Assembly (NCBI GenBank): GCA_963732865.1
Contig: CAVTBC010000004.1
Coordinates: 992,001 to 1,056,000, forward strand
Direction of reading: 5' to 3'
DNA length: 64,000 nucleotides
Source of the DNA: JADLGL01 sp963732865
Lineage (GTDB): Bacteria > Pseudomonadota > Alphaproteobacteria > Rhizobiales > Kaistiaceae
A program made the translations under genes and the position numbers. Under the pieces are notes generated by a model. It searched no databases. It was not told the DNA's origin and was given only the letters and a program-made list of their open reading frames with translations. This document shows positions 54,982 to 64,000 of this stretch, in pieces (positions within the stretch are counted from its first letter, which is position 1; every line of letters begins with the position of its first letter).

Positions 54982-57128
54982 ATGGCGACACCGAGCGAAG
55001 CGCTTCCTGAGAAACCGACCGAAGCCCTGACGCGCGACGAGGCCGCGGCCGAATTGGTGCGGCTGGCCAGCGAGATCGCCGCGCATGACCGGCGCTACTA
55101 TCAGCAAGACGCGCCGACTGTTTCAGACGCCGACTATGACGCGCTGCGCCGGCGCAACCAGGCGATCGAGGCACGGTTCCCGGATCTGATCCGTCCCGAT
55201 TCACCGGGCAAGCGCGTCGGTGCGGTGCCGGCGAGCGGCTTTGCCAAGATCGCGCACAAGGTGCCGATGCTGTCGCTCGACAACGCCTTCGCCGAAGAGG
55301 ACGTCGTTGAATTCCTCAAGCGCGCGCGGCGTTTCCTGCGCTTTGCCGACGACGCCGAACTCGACGTCGTCGCCGAGCCGAAGATCGACGGGCTGTCGTT
55401 GTCGCTTCGCTACGAACATCGCACGCTCGTCTCTGCCGCAACGCGCGGCGACGGCTATGAGGGCGAGAATGTCACCGCCAATGCGAAAACGATCGGCGAT
55501 ATTCCAGACAGGCTGCCGAAGGGCGCACCCGATGTCGTCGAGGTGCGCGGAGAGGTGTTCCTCAACAAGGCGGATTTCGTGAAGCTCAACGAGGGCTTCG
55601 CCGAGGCGGGGAAACGCACTTACGCCAATCCGCGCAACTTCGCCGCCGGTTCGCTGCGCCAGATCGATGTCAGCGTGACGGCGTCACGCCCGCTCCGCTT
55701 CTTCGCTTATGCTTGGGGCGAGATGTCGGCGATGCCGGCGGATACGCAGAGCGGCATGGAAGCGGCGTTCGCCGGATGGGGCCTGCCGGTGCAGGAGCGC
55801 ATGCGCCACTGCAAGACCATCGAGGAGGCGCTCGACTTTTATCACGGCATCGCGGCCGACCGCGCCAAGCTCGCCTATGACATCGACGGCGTCGTTTACA
55901 AGGTCGACCGCCTCGGTCTGCAGGAGCGGCTCGGCTTCGTATCGCGCAGTCCGCGCTGGGCGATCGCGCACAAATTCCCGGCCGAGCAAGTGCAGACGGT
56001 ACTCAACGGCATCGACATTCAGGTCGGACGTACTGGCGCGTTGACACCTGTCGCCCGGCTGGAACCCGTGACCGTCGGCGGCGTCGTCGTGCAGAACGCG
56101 ACGCTGCACAATGAGGATTACATCAAGGGCATCGGCAATGACGGCGAGCCGATCCGCGACGGCAGAGACATCCGCATCGGCGACACGGTGACGGTGCAGC
56201 GGGCAGGGGACGTTATCCCGCAGATCGTCGACGTCGATCTGTCGATGCGGCCACCGAGTGCTGAGCCGTACAAGTTTCGCAACCGATCTGTCCGGTGTGC
56301 GGCAGCCACGCCGTGCGCGAGGTGCATCCCGAGACGGGACGCATGGACTCGGTGCGTCGCTGCACCGGCGGTCTCATCTGCGACGCGCAGGTTGTCGAGA
56401 AGCTTCGCCATTTCATTTCGCGCCTCGCGTTCGACATCGAAGGGCTCGGCGACAAGCAGATCACCGCGTTTCACGAGGAAGGTCTGATCAGGCAGCCGGC
56501 CGATATCTTCCGCCTGCATGAGCACACTTCCGAGCTGATGGATCGCGAGGGCTATGGCGAGACGTCGGTGAAGAAGCTGATGGCCTCGATCGACGCGCGC
56601 CGCGAGATCGCGCTGCATCGCCTCATCTATGCGCTTGGCATTCGCCATGTCGGCGAGACGACGGCGAAGGTGCTGGCGCGGAGCTACGGCAATTGGGACG
56701 CGTTCGAGACGGCGATGCGCGCGGCCGCCGGTCGCGACAACGACGCCTGGCACGAACTCGATTCGATCGACGGCATTGGCGTCGTGGTTGCGACCGCGGT
56801 GGTCGACTTCTTCGCCGAACCGCATAACATCGATGCGCTCAAGGCGTTGCTCGGCGAGATCACGCCGCTCGCCGATGAGGGCGTCCAGAGCGAAGGCTCG
56901 CCCGTCGCCGGCAAGATTGTCGTGTTCACCGGCACACTGGAGCGCATGACGCGCGACGAAGCGAAGGCGATGGCGGAACGCCTCGGCGCCAAAGTGTCAG
57001 GGTCGGTGTCGAAGAAGACGGATATCGTCGTCGCCGGCCCCGGCGCCGGGTCGAAGGAGAAGAAGGCGAAGGAACTCGGCGTCGACGTGATCGACGAGGA
57101 CGGCTGGTTCGATCTGATCGGCGGGTAG
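54982..57128 (+). CDS. ligA: NAD-dependent DNA ligase LigA, with one frameshift
   Basis: Seals nicks in replication and repair; 715 aa when corrected. The adenylation domain has Tyr-rich YYQQDAPTVSDADYDALR and the nucleophile motif EPKIDGLSLSLRYE. The OB fold ends near DVDLSMRPP. Just before the zinc finger the frame breaks: one C is missing after 56278, where KFPQPICPVCGSH is expected. The other frame continues with CPVCGSHAVREVHPETGR, the rest of the Cys4 finger (RRCTGGLICDAQ), helix-hairpin-helix repeats and a C-terminal BRCT domain (GKIVVFTGTLERMTRDEAKA). A sequencing indel in a CC pair is the likeliest cause. Confidence 0.92.
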
Positions 57129-57148
57129 TTCCGGAAGGGAGAGATGTG

Positions 57149-57508
57149 ATGGGTGTGACGGGGATCGGCGGCTTCTTCTTTCGGGCGAAGGATCCGGGGG
57201 CGCTTCGCGGATGGTATGTCGAACATCTTGGCGTCGGGTCGGCGCCCTACGGCGCTTGGGACACACAGGCAGGCCCGAGCGTTTTCGCGCCCTTCGCCGC
57301 CGATACGGATTACTTCGCAGCCGACCGCCAGTGGATGCTGAACCTGCGCGTGGACGATCTCGACGCGCTATGCGCGAAGCTTCGAGAAGCCGGGATCGAG
57401 GTCACTACCAAGCCGGAATGGGATGCGCCCGGCGTCGGCCGCTTCGCGCGCGTCCATGATCCGGAGGGGAACCCGATCGAGCTGTGGCAGCCCGACGAGA
57501 CGGAGTAA
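57149..57508 (+). CDS. VOC (glyoxalase-like) family protein
   Basis: A complete 119-aa single-domain vicinal-oxygen-chelate protein. It has GGFFFRAKDPGALRGWYVEH at the N-terminus, LNLRVDDLDALCAKLREAG in the middle and VHDPEGNPIELWQPD at the end (the Glu is the usual last metal ligand). GGAAGGGAGAG upstream is a strong ribosome-binding site. Such small VOC proteins act in detoxification or are uncharacterised. 20 bp after ligA, same strand. Confidence 0.85.
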   Translation: MGVTGIGGFFFRAKDPGALRGWYVEHLGVGSAPYGAWDTQAGPSVFAPFAADTDYFAADRQWMLNLRVDDLDALCAKLREAGIEVTTKPEWDAPGVGRFARVHDPEGNPIELWQPDETE

Positions 57509-57516
57509 CGCGCGGG

Positions 57517-58014
57517 CTACTTCTGTGGGGCCGCCGGTGCTGCTGCGGCTCCGCCGCGGCTGGCGTCGCCCCCTCCGCCACCGGCAAAGCTGAGCGAGAT
57601 TTCGGTCTCGGTTCCATCGGGATCGATGAGGAGGAAGAGGTCGCAGCTGGTTGCGTAAAGATTGCCGGCGCAGAATGCTTCCATCGCCCGCTGCAGGGCC
57701 TCCTGGCTCGGCGCGCCGCAGATGATCTGCGTCGAATGAAAATCGCTAAGCCAGACCGTCATCAGCCCGCTCCAGCGCGCCGGATAGCACCAGGCCGTGC
57801 GATAGCAATCCTGGCCGCTAGCCCCGGCAACGCAATTGGCGCGGGCGCAGTCGAGTGTCGCGACCGTGCTGTCGCCACGGCACCACCAGGTGCCTTCTTC
57901 GGCCTGAGCGAAGCCGATGCCGACCGGGCCGGATTGTGCGGCCGCACTCTGCGACAGCGTCAGCGCGGCGCAGGCGAACAGGCAGGCGACAAGGTGGACG
58001 AACGGCTTCCGCAT
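57517..58014 (-). CDS. Secreted Cys-rich hypothetical protein
   Basis: A 165-aa protein with a clear signal peptide (residues 1-26, cleavage after SAAA-Q). The mature part has eight Cys, suggesting four disulfides, with Trp-rich patches (EEGTWWCRGDST, YRTAWCYPARWSG). It ends in a Gly/Ala-rich tail (FAGGGGGDASRGGAAAAP). It is probably periplasmic. No family named. Convergent with the VOC gene with an 8-bp gap. Confidence 0.65.
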   Translation of the reverse strand: MRKPFVHLVACLFACAALTLSQSAAAQSGPVGIGFAQAEEGTWWCRGDSTVATLDCARANCVAGASGQDCYRTAWCYPARWSGLMTVWLSDFHSTQIICGAPSQEALQRAMEAFCAGNLYATSCDLFLLIDPDGTETEISLSFAGGGGGDASRGGAAAAPAAPQK

Positions 58015-58109
58015 CGATCAATGCTATAGCACATCCGTGCCGGCCTGTACGCGATGGTACCAGAGCAGCAATTTACGTGCCGAATTGTGCTATCGGGGAC
58101 GGAATTCGA

Positions 58110-58123
58110 TTGACGCAAGTCAA
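58110..58123. promoter_or_regulatory. Candidate FNR/FixK-type binding site
   Basis: TTGACGCAAGTCAA is a perfect 5-bp dyad (TTGAC-N4-GTCAA) matching the FNR/FnrL/FixK box TTGA(T/C)-N4-(A/G)TCAA. It lies in the 177-bp divergent gap, 68 bp before the chosen start of the 2TM protein gene and 95 bp before the secreted Cys-rich protein gene. Oxygen- or redox-responsive control is inferred. Confidence 0.45.
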
Positions 58124-58191
58124 AGCGGTTCGCGGTTGGCGCGGGCTTACATCAGGGCGGTGAGAGCCGCATGCCACCAACGAGGTTTGCG

Positions 58192-58452
58192 ATGGACGAG
58201 CAGGACAGCGTCCGCGAGGCTGCGATCAAGCGTCTCAAGGACAAGCGCGATTTCAGAATGCATGTGGTGACCTACGTGGTCATCAACGCGATGCTTGTCG
58301 GCATCTGGGCGCTGACGGGGCAGGGCTATTTCTGGCCGGTCTGGGTGATTGGCGGATGGGGTGTCGGCTTGGTTCTGCACGCCTGGACCGCGTTCTTCAT
58401 CCGGCCGATCAGCGAAGCTGAGATCCAGCGCGAGATGAGCAAGGGACGCTAG
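58192..58452 (+). CDS. Two-transmembrane (2TM) domain protein
   Basis: An 86-aa protein. A basic amphipathic start (REAAIKRLKDKRDFRMH) leads into two helices (about 23-41 and 45-66), the pattern of the '2TM domain' family also found beside histidine kinases. The tail ISEAEIQREMSKGR is charged. The start at 58192 has GAGG upstream; ATG 58171 also has a possible site (GGTGAG). Function unknown. An FNR-like box lies upstream. Confidence 0.7.
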   Translation: MDEQDSVREAAIKRLKDKRDFRMHVVTYVVINAMLVGIWALTGQGYFWPVWVIGGWGVGLVLHAWTAFFIRPISEAEIQREMSKGR

Positions 58453-58532
58453 CCGGGCGGTGCTGTCTCACATTCGCGCCAGACGGACACCGATCAATCG
58501 TTGACCTTTGTCCGTCCGGTGCCTCCTCGGCA

Positions 58533-58847
58533 TCATCCGGTGCGAGACACCAATTGCCCGACGAATTCGCGGACCTGAGGGACAAATAGAGCGATCAAGG
58601 CAAGCGTCTGCAGAATAACGATCAGACGAAGGCGCGTCCTGAACGGTTCCTTCCTGGTCTTGTGATGCAAGGTGGATGAGGCGATCAACGCTCCGATTGA
58701 GCCGCCGATTGCCGCGGCAGTCAGCAGCGTCGACTCCGAGATCCGCCACAAGCCGTAGCGGGCTCGCCGTTTGTCGATGGCAAACAGCAAGAAAGCAATT
58801 GTGTTGATCGCGAGGGCATAGGCGGCAATTGCGAGCGACATTGCCAT
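58533..58847 (-). CDS. DUF1294 family membrane protein
   Basis: A 104-aa protein with helices at about 3-22, 40-56 and 76-95. The conserved DUF1294 features are AIDKRRARYGLWRISESTLL and GGSIGALIASSTLHHKTRKEPF. Function unknown. It is transcribed alone, towards the 2TM gene. Confidence 0.82.
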   Translation of the reverse strand: MAMSLAIAAYALAINTIAFLLFAIDKRRARYGLWRISESTLLTAAAIGGSIGALIASSTLHHKTRKEPFRTRLRLIVILQTLALIALFVPQVREFVGQLVSRTG

Positions 58848-58987
58848 AGGCCGAACCTAGCCGGTTGTTGGCGGTTGACGGTCCCATCGAACCAACTCGG
58901 CGTTGAAGAAGTGACAATGACCTGCAGGCCGCGCCGCGCGGCAAGCAGCGTGACTAGGGCGCGTCTGCAGATCGGGACGTTGGAGCC

Positions 58988-60817
58988 CTAAAGCGGCGCC
59001 GTCGCCGCTTCCAGCCAGGCGCGATCCTCGCCGTCGAGCTTCGGCGCCAGCGTGTCGCGGACGCGCGCGTGATAGGCATTGAGCCAGCCGCGTTCGCTGT
59101 CCGTCAGGAGCGCCGGGTCGATGAGGCGACGGTCGATCGGTGCGAGCGTTATCGTCTCGAAGCTCAGCATCGGCCGCTCGCCACATTCGATCGGGGCGGG
59201 CGGATTGACGATGACGAGATTTTCGATGCGGATGCCGTAGGCGCCTGGCTTGTAGTAGCCGGGTTCGTTGGAGAGGATCATCCCCGGCTCCAGCGCGACA
59301 TTGCCGGTCTTCGATATTCGCGCCGGCCCTTCATGCACCGACAGGAAGGAGCCGACGCCGTGACCGGTGCCGTGATCGTAGTCGAGACCGGCGCGCCACA
59401 GCGCCATGCGTGCCAGCGTATCGAGTTGTGCGCCGTTGGTGCCGGCCGGGAAGCGCGCATCGGCCAGAGCGATGTGGCCTTTCAGCACGAGCGTGAAGCG
59501 CGTTCGCATCTCCTCGCTCGGCGTGCCGATTGCGACGGTGCGCGTGATGTCGGTCGTGCCGTCGGGATATTGCGCGCCGGAGTCGATGAGAAAGAGTGAG
59601 TTACGGTCGAGCGTCCGGTTGCTGTCGCGATTGACGCGGTAGTGGACGATGGCGCCATTCGGTCCGGCGCCGGCGATGGTGTCGAACGAGATATCGACGA
59701 GTTCGGTGCCGTCGGCGATTGCGGCTTCGGCGCGGAAATTCTCCAGCGCCTCGACGCATGCGATTTCGTCGAGGTCGCGCCCGGCGGACTCACGCTCGAG
59801 CCAGGCGAGGAAGCGCGCGATGGCTATGCCGTCGCGGACATGCGCGCGGCGCGCGCCGTCGAGCTCGGCTTCATTCTTGCGCGATTTCAGCAGCGTGACC
59901 GGATCATGGCTTTCGATCAACTGCCCGCCGGTCTCGGCGACGATGCCGGCGAAGCGCGCGGCGGCGGTTTCGCGATCGATCTGGAGACGTTGGCCGGAGG
60001 CGGCGAGGCGGCGAAGGTCGTCGACGAGATGGGTTGGCTCGGCGATGTCGGCGATGTCGGCGAGTGCGTCGCGGACGGCATTGCTGAGCTTGCGGCCATC
60101 GACATAGAGCGTCGGTCTGCCGTCGGCGCGGACGAGGGCGGAAGCGAGTGGGGCGGGATTGTGGGCGACGTCGTGGCCGCGAATATTGAACGTCCAGGCG
60201 ACCGAGTCAGATTGCGTCAGCAGCGCGGCATCGACCTTCCGCTCTGCGAGGATCGCGGCGATGTCGGCAAGCTTCTCCTGCGTCGAACGGCCAGCGAATT
60301 CGATCGGGTGCAACATCACCGGAGCGGAGGGCGGCTCCGGCCGATCGGTCCACAAGGCGTCGATGAAATTGCCTTCGACGGCAATCAACTCGCCGCCCGC
60401 CTCATGGCACGCTGTCTCCAGCCGCTTCACCTCGGCGCTGGTGAAGAGCATCGGATCGTAACCGATGCGTTGCCCCAGCCGGGTATGCCGGCGCAGCCAT
60501 TTCGACGGCGTCGCCTCCGAGATATCGACGATGCGAAACAGCGATGCGTCGATCTCATGCGCCGCCTGGAGCGTGTAGCGGCCGTCGATGAAGACGACCG
60601 CGCTGTCGGTCAGCGCGATCGCTGTTCCGGCCGAACCGGTGAAACCAGTAAGCCAGGCAAGCCGCTCGGCGGAGGGCGGGAGATATTCGCTCTGATGCTC
60701 ATCGGTGTGCGGGACGATGTAGCCGTCAAGCACTTCCTCCCGCATGCGCTGGCGGAGTGCGGCAAGGCGCTCTGCTGATTTGGCGTTCGAGGAGCGGGTG
60801 TCGAAGGTCTGGAACAT
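58988..60817 (-). CDS. Xaa-Pro aminopeptidase (M24B, aminopeptidase P)
   Basis: A 609-aa metallopeptidase that removes N-terminal residues before Pro. Three domains: creatinase-N type (about 10-140; SEYLPPSAERLAWLTGFTGS), a second similar domain (about 150-310) and the pita-bread catalytic domain (about 315-540). Metal ligands are visible in LIDSGAQYPDGTTDITRTV (two Asp), GTGHGVGSFLSVHEGP (His) and NEPGYYKPGAYGIRIENLV (Glu). This three-domain length is typical. Start at 60817 (MFQTFD) matches family N-termini. Confidence 0.92.
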   Translation of the reverse strand: MFQTFDTRSSNAKSAERLAALRQRMREEVLDGYIVPHTDEHQSEYLPPSAERLAWLTGFTGSAGTAIALTDSAVVFIDGRYTLQAAHEIDASLFRIVDISEATPSKWLRRHTRLGQRIGYDPMLFTSAEVKRLETACHEAGGELIAVEGNFIDALWTDRPEPPSAPVMLHPIEFAGRSTQEKLADIAAILAERKVDAALLTQSDSVAWTFNIRGHDVAHNPAPLASALVRADGRPTLYVDGRKLSNAVRDALADIADIAEPTHLVDDLRRLAASGQRLQIDRETAAARFAGIVAETGGQLIESHDPVTLLKSRKNEAELDGARRAHVRDGIAIARFLAWLERESAGRDLDEIACVEALENFRAEAAIADGTELVDISFDTIAGAGPNGAIVHYRVNRDSNRTLDRNSLFLIDSGAQYPDGTTDITRTVAIGTPSEEMRTRFTLVLKGHIALADARFPAGTNGAQLDTLARMALWRAGLDYDHGTGHGVGSFLSVHEGPARISKTGNVALEPGMILSNEPGYYKPGAYGIRIENLVIVNPPAPIECGERPMLSFETITLAPIDRRLIDPALLTDSERGWLNAYHARVRDTLAPKLDGEDRAWLEAATAPL

Positions 60818-60853
60818 GGCCCGGTTATTAGGCCGCGGCGCGGCGAGCGGCAA

Positions 60854-61711
60854 TCATCCTGTGCGTTCCAACACAAGAGTCAGCCAGCCTTCGCGGACCG
60901 AAGCCCGGCGGATGATGAGGCCTTGTTTGCGATAGGCGGCCTGGATCCAGCGCCGCTGCGTCGGTAGCAGGCCGGAAAGGATCGCCACGCCGCCGATGGT
61001 CATGGAGGCGGCGATCGCCGGGGCGAGCTTCGCAAGTGGACCGGCGAGGATGTTGGCGATGACAAGATCGAACGGACCGGCCTCGCGGATCAGCGGATGC
61101 CGGACGCCGTCGGCGACGAGGGTGCGGATGTGACGAGCGACGCCGTTCAGCCGGATATTGTTGGCCGCGATGGCTAGGGCGATCGGATCGATGTCGGTGG
61201 CGACGACCGGAATGTGCCAAAGCTTGGCGGCGGCGATTGCGAGCACGCCGGAGCCGGTGCCGAGATCGAGCGCGGCGTGGAAGCGCCGCCGCTTCGCAAG
61301 GTGGGAGAGCGCGGCGAGGCAGCCGGCGGTGGTACCGTGATGGCCGGTGCCGAAGGCCTGATTGGCGTCGATCTCGATGGCGATGTCGTTGGCCCGCCGC
61401 GCGGCGCGGTCATGGGCTCCATGCACGAGACATCGCCCGGCGCGGACCGGGGCGAGGGCGCGCAAGCTTTTCGTTACCCAGTCCTCGTCCGGCAATTCCT
61501 CGATCGTCGGCACAGCGGCGCGTCCGAGCGCCGTTCGCCCCAGGTGGCTCAGCGCCGCTTCGTCGGGCGCGAATTCGAAATAGGCGATGACGGTCCACGC
61601 GCCCGGGCTCGTCTCCGTCATATCCGCAGCCAGCGTGTCGGCCTCGGCCAGCGCGTCGGTCAATGCGCGAGCCTTCGCCTCGTCGAGAGTCCAGCTGGCC
61701 GTGAATGTCAT
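60854..61711 (-). CDS. prmA: Ribosomal protein L11 methyltransferase PrmA
   Basis: Methylates lysines and the N-terminus of ribosomal protein L11. It has 285 aa with an N-terminal substrate-recognition domain (about 1-95) and a SAM-dependent domain: AFGTGHHGTTAGCL, ALDLGTGSGVLAIAAAKL, VVATDIDPIAL and LVIANILAGPL. It overlaps the antiporter gene by 4 bases at its start and precedes the aminopeptidase P gene on the same strand, an order known in Hyphomicrobiales. Confidence 0.92.
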   Translation of the reverse strand: MTFTASWTLDEAKARALTDALAEADTLAADMTETSPGAWTVIAYFEFAPDEAALSHLGRTALGRAAVPTIEELPDEDWVTKSLRALAPVRAGRCLVHGAHDRAARRANDIAIEIDANQAFGTGHHGTTAGCLAALSHLAKRRRFHAALDLGTGSGVLAIAAAKLWHIPVVATDIDPIALAIAANNIRLNGVARHIRTLVADGVRHPLIREAGPFDLVIANILAGPLAKLAPAIAASMTIGGVAILSGLLPTQRRWIQAAYRKQGLIIRRASVREGWLTLVLERTG

Positions 61712-63549
61712 GTGGTCGGCTCTGCGCCCGGCTGTGCCGCCTCGGCGTGCCCGTGCCGCCTTTCGGTCGGGCTTGGCGTTGCCTTGCCGAAACCGACGAC
61801 GATATCGCCGGCCTCGCCATTCGGCTTCTGGTTGTCGGTGAAGAAGGCGATACGGCCGCTCTGTCGCCGCAACAGCAGCGGGATGAAGCCGCCATCATGG
61901 CTGGCGATGATATCGTCGAGGTTCCGTTCTTCGCCAAGCTTCGGCGCGACGAAAATCCATCCGGCGCGGGCACGGTCGACGATCTCCCAAAAGCCGATGT
62001 CGTCGAGGATTGCCTCGCCGCGAAAAGCCGGCGTGTAGCCGGGGCCTTTCTTCTCCTGTGCCGGCCGGAGCGTCAGCACTTTCGACCGGCCGATCTCCGG
62101 TCCGAAGTTGGCAAGGATCAGCGCATTGTAGGCGTCGTCGTCGGTGACGGCGAGCATGGTGTCGAATTCGTTGAGGTCGATGGTATGCTCGGCGGCCTCC
62201 GACAGTATGTCGCCGCGATAGGTGCGGATGCCGGCCATACGGGCGCGGGTCAGCCGGTTCCAGCTGGCGTCGGCGATCATCACGGGGATTTCGAGCTCGG
62301 CGAGTTTGCCGGCGAATGCGGTCGCCCAGGGCGATGCGCCGACAATGAGGACGCCCGGTTGATCGGCCGAGATGAGATCGAGCCGCCGCGCGACGAAGGG
62401 CAGGCTGAAGCCATGCAGGAGGATCGTGGCGAAGACGACCAGGAAGGTGAGGGCGACAAGCTCCTCGCCGCCGTCATAGCCCTGCGCCGTCAGGGTGGCG
62501 CCGAAAAGGCCGGCGACAGCGACGGCGACAACGCCGCGCGGCGCGATCCAGGCGACGAAGGCGCGCTCCTTCAGGCTGAGGCCACTACCGAATGTCGTCA
62601 GCCACACCGTCACCGGCCGCACGCCAAACAGGAGCAAGGCCAGGAACGCGAAGGAACGCCAATCGAGTAGTCGGATCGTGTCGGCGGTGATCGTGGCCGT
62701 GAGGAGAATGAACACGGCCGAGACGAGGAGAACGGTCATGTACTCCTTGAAGCGACGGATCTCGTCGAGGCTGGCGAGCCGGGAATTGCCGATAACGATG
62801 CCCATCGCGGTGACGGCGAGCAAACCGCCCTCGTCGAGGAAGCTGTTTGCCGCCTCGTAGCTGAGCAGAACGGTCGCCAGCAGCATCGGTGATTTCAGGA
62901 ACTCTGGAACCCAGCCTCGGCGGAACGACTGCACGATGGCAAGGCCGATCGCGGTTCCGATGACGACCGCCGCGCCGGCGAGGGCGACCAGCTCGAGAAT
63001 GAGCGTTCCGTTCGAGCGTTCATGGGTCGCGACCAGCACCTCGTAGGCAAACACCGCGAACAGAGCGCCGATCGGGTCGTTGATGATGCCTTCCCAGCGA
63101 AGCACGGAGGCAACACGCGGCTTCAGCCGGGCATTGCGCAGCAGCGGCATGATGACGGTCGGGCCGGTGACGACGAGGATGCCGCCGAAGATCGTTGCGG
63201 TCGCCCAAGGGAGGCCCGCCACATAGTGTGCGGCGGCGGCGCCAAGCGCCCAACTTGCCGGGGCGCCGATCAGAATCATCCGGCGGATCGCCACCGAAGT
63301 CTGCCGGATCTCATGGAAGTTGAGGGTGAGGCCACCCTCAAAAAGAATGATGGCGACCGCGATGGCGATGGCCGGCTGGAAGAGATCGCCGAAATCCGCA
63401 TGCGGATCGAGGAGCCCGGTGGCCGGTCCGACGAGAATGCCGGCGAGCGCGAGAAGCACCACGCTCGGCAAACGGAAGCGCCAGGCGATCCACTGTGCGC
63501 CGATGCCCAGCGCGCCGATCATCGCGATCTTGAAGACGATGCTTTCCAC
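61708..63549 (-). CDS. CPA1-type Na+(K+)/H+ antiporter with C-terminal nucleotide-binding domain
   Basis: A 613-aa protein. About twelve membrane helices (residues 5-395) include ILFEGGLTLNF and the ion-site segment WEGIINDPIGALFAVF (Asp of the ND pair). A Rossmann-like TrkA-N domain follows (about 405-520; GVLIVGASPWATAFAGKLAE), then a soluble C-terminal region. Similar proteins are annotated NhaP/CPA1 family. The cytoplasmic domain suggests gating by NAD(H) or a nucleotide. Coupled to prmA by overlap. Confidence 0.88.
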   Translation of the reverse strand: MESIVFKIAMIGALGIGAQWIAWRFRLPSVVLLALAGILVGPATGLLDPHADFGDLFQPAIAIAVAIILFEGGLTLNFHEIRQTSVAIRRMILIGAPASWALGAAAAHYVAGLPWATATIFGGILVVTGPTVIMPLLRNARLKPRVASVLRWEGIINDPIGALFAVFAYEVLVATHERSNGTLILELVALAGAAVVIGTAIGLAIVQSFRRGWVPEFLKSPMLLATVLLSYEAANSFLDEGGLLAVTAMGIVIGNSRLASLDEIRRFKEYMTVLLVSAVFILLTATITADTIRLLDWRSFAFLALLLFGVRPVTVWLTTFGSGLSLKERAFVAWIAPRGVVAVAVAGLFGATLTAQGYDGGEELVALTFLVVFATILLHGFSLPFVARRLDLISADQPGVLIVGASPWATAFAGKLAELEIPVMIADASWNRLTRARMAGIRTYRGDILSEAAEHTIDLNEFDTMLAVTDDDAYNALILANFGPEIGRSKVLTLRPAQEKKGPGYTPAFRGEAILDDIGFWEIVDRARAGWIFVAPKLGEERNLDDIIASHDGGFIPLLLRRQSGRIAFFTDNQKPNGEAGDIVVGFGKATPSPTERRHGHAEAAQPGAEPTT

Positions 63550-63601
63550 ATCCGCCCCTTAGCAGGGGGCCGCGCCAACCGACAAATGCGACGCCGCTGC
63601 T

Positions 63602-64000
63602 CTAGGCGGGCAGGCGGTATTTCGCAGCGATGCCATCGAGGACGGCTTCCAGCCCGACATCGAACCGAGCGTCACGCGCCGATTCCCCGAATCGCTTGAA
63701 AGCGGCCGCCGGATCGTCCCCGACCAGAGCGCTTAGCTCCGGGTATTGGCCGGTTGCCAGCTCCGCCAATGTCGCCTCCAGGAGCGCCTTGGTCGCGGCG
63801 TTTTCTTCGCCGGACGCCATGGGCCGTCTGTCATTGGTGCGGAGCGTGTGGCCGAACACATAGTCGTCCACCGTCATGAGCACGGTGAACTTCTCTTCCG
63901 TCTCCAAGCCGGTGGTTTTGAGCGCAGCCAAGGATTGCTCGACATGGCGCATGCCATTGGGACCTGGACGGGCCTGCATCAATGCGGTCATCGCCCATTG
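63602..64000 (-). CDS. TetR-family regulator, C-terminal part (runs off the window)
   Basis: The last 132 codons of a minus-strand gene that continues past 64000. The visible part matches the TetR C-terminal ligand-binding domain: MQARPGPNGMRHVEQSLAAL, LMTVDDYVFGHTL and a Phe/Asp-rich end FDVGLEAVLDGIAAKY. The helix-turn-helix is outside the window. It lies 52 bp after the antiporter start region, on the same strand and upstream of it; regulating a gene beyond the window is as likely as the antiporter. Confidence 0.75.
   Translation of the reverse strand, partial: QWAMTALMQARPGPNGMRHVEQSLAALKTTGLETEEKFTVLMTVDDYVFGHTLRTNDRRPMASGEENAATKALLEATLAELATGQYPELSALVGDDPAAAFKRFGESARDARFDVGLEAVLDGIAAKYRLPA

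Overview
This is a high-GC chromosomal segment of an alphaproteobacterium, most likely a member of the Hyphomicrobiales (Rhizobiales). The signs are the rpoD–dnaG–yqeY–carA neighbourhood, a division and cell wall (dcw) cluster running from mraZ to ftsZ, a CtrA-like box ahead of ddl-ftsQAZ, a MurE with the DNPR motif of meso-diaminopimelate enzymes, an extensin-like LAS peptidase, and a paired-hairpin dispersed repeat of a type familiar from this order. No genus can be assigned from the sequence alone.

Layout. Bases 1-212 hold the end of a VOC protein. Bases 213-2189 are visibly less GC-rich and contain wrecked genes on both strands. Then come rpoD, dnaG, a small membrane protein and yqeY on the minus strand, and divergently carA. 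Bases 8.6-12.9 kb encode envelope or secreted proteins: two tandem class A beta-lactamase-like serine hydrolases, a cupredoxin and a small membrane protein. ettA and an ABC-2 exporter pair follow. At 16.4-18.0 kb there is a luxR-luxI quorum-sensing pair with a recognisable 20-bp lux box 70 bp ahead of luxI. TrkH, a cation diffusion facilitator, an extensin-like lipoprotein, a tiny Lys/Ala-rich protein, a fused 5-oxoprolinase-type hydantoinase and a TerB/J-domain protein lead to 26.6 kb. The RNase P RNA gene (27589-27984, with a good promoter) lies between two minus-strand polysaccharide genes: a frameshifted GT32-type transferase and a pyruvyltransferase–glycosyltransferase fusion.

The core is 30.2-49.8 kb: mraZ-rsmH-ftsL-ftsI-murE-murF-mraY-murD-ftsW-murG-murC-(class I glutamine amidotransferase)-murB-ddl-ftsQ-ftsA-ftsZ. 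Many genes overlap by a few bases, and the cluster ends at a strong terminator. It makes the UDP-MurNAc-pentapeptide and lipid II and builds the septal machinery. lpxC, bamD, recN, an MFS exporter and ligA continue on the same strand. The last 7 kb hold small membrane or secreted proteins, aminopeptidase P, prmA, a CPA1 antiporter and the C-terminal part of a TetR regulator that runs off the edge.

Quality note. ftsZ and ligA, both normally essential, each carry one single-base indel in a short C run, and the GT32 gene carries another frameshift. This looks more like consensus-sequence error than biology, so single-frameshift pseudogene calls here should be treated with caution. The 0.2-2.1 kb region has many disruptions and is more likely truly decayed. 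No tRNA, CRISPR array, transposase or obvious new defence system was found. The items most worth a second look are the amidotransferase inside the mur cluster, the two-domain pyruvyl/glycosyltransferase, the tandem beta-lactamase-like pair, the quorum-sensing promoter and two microproteins.
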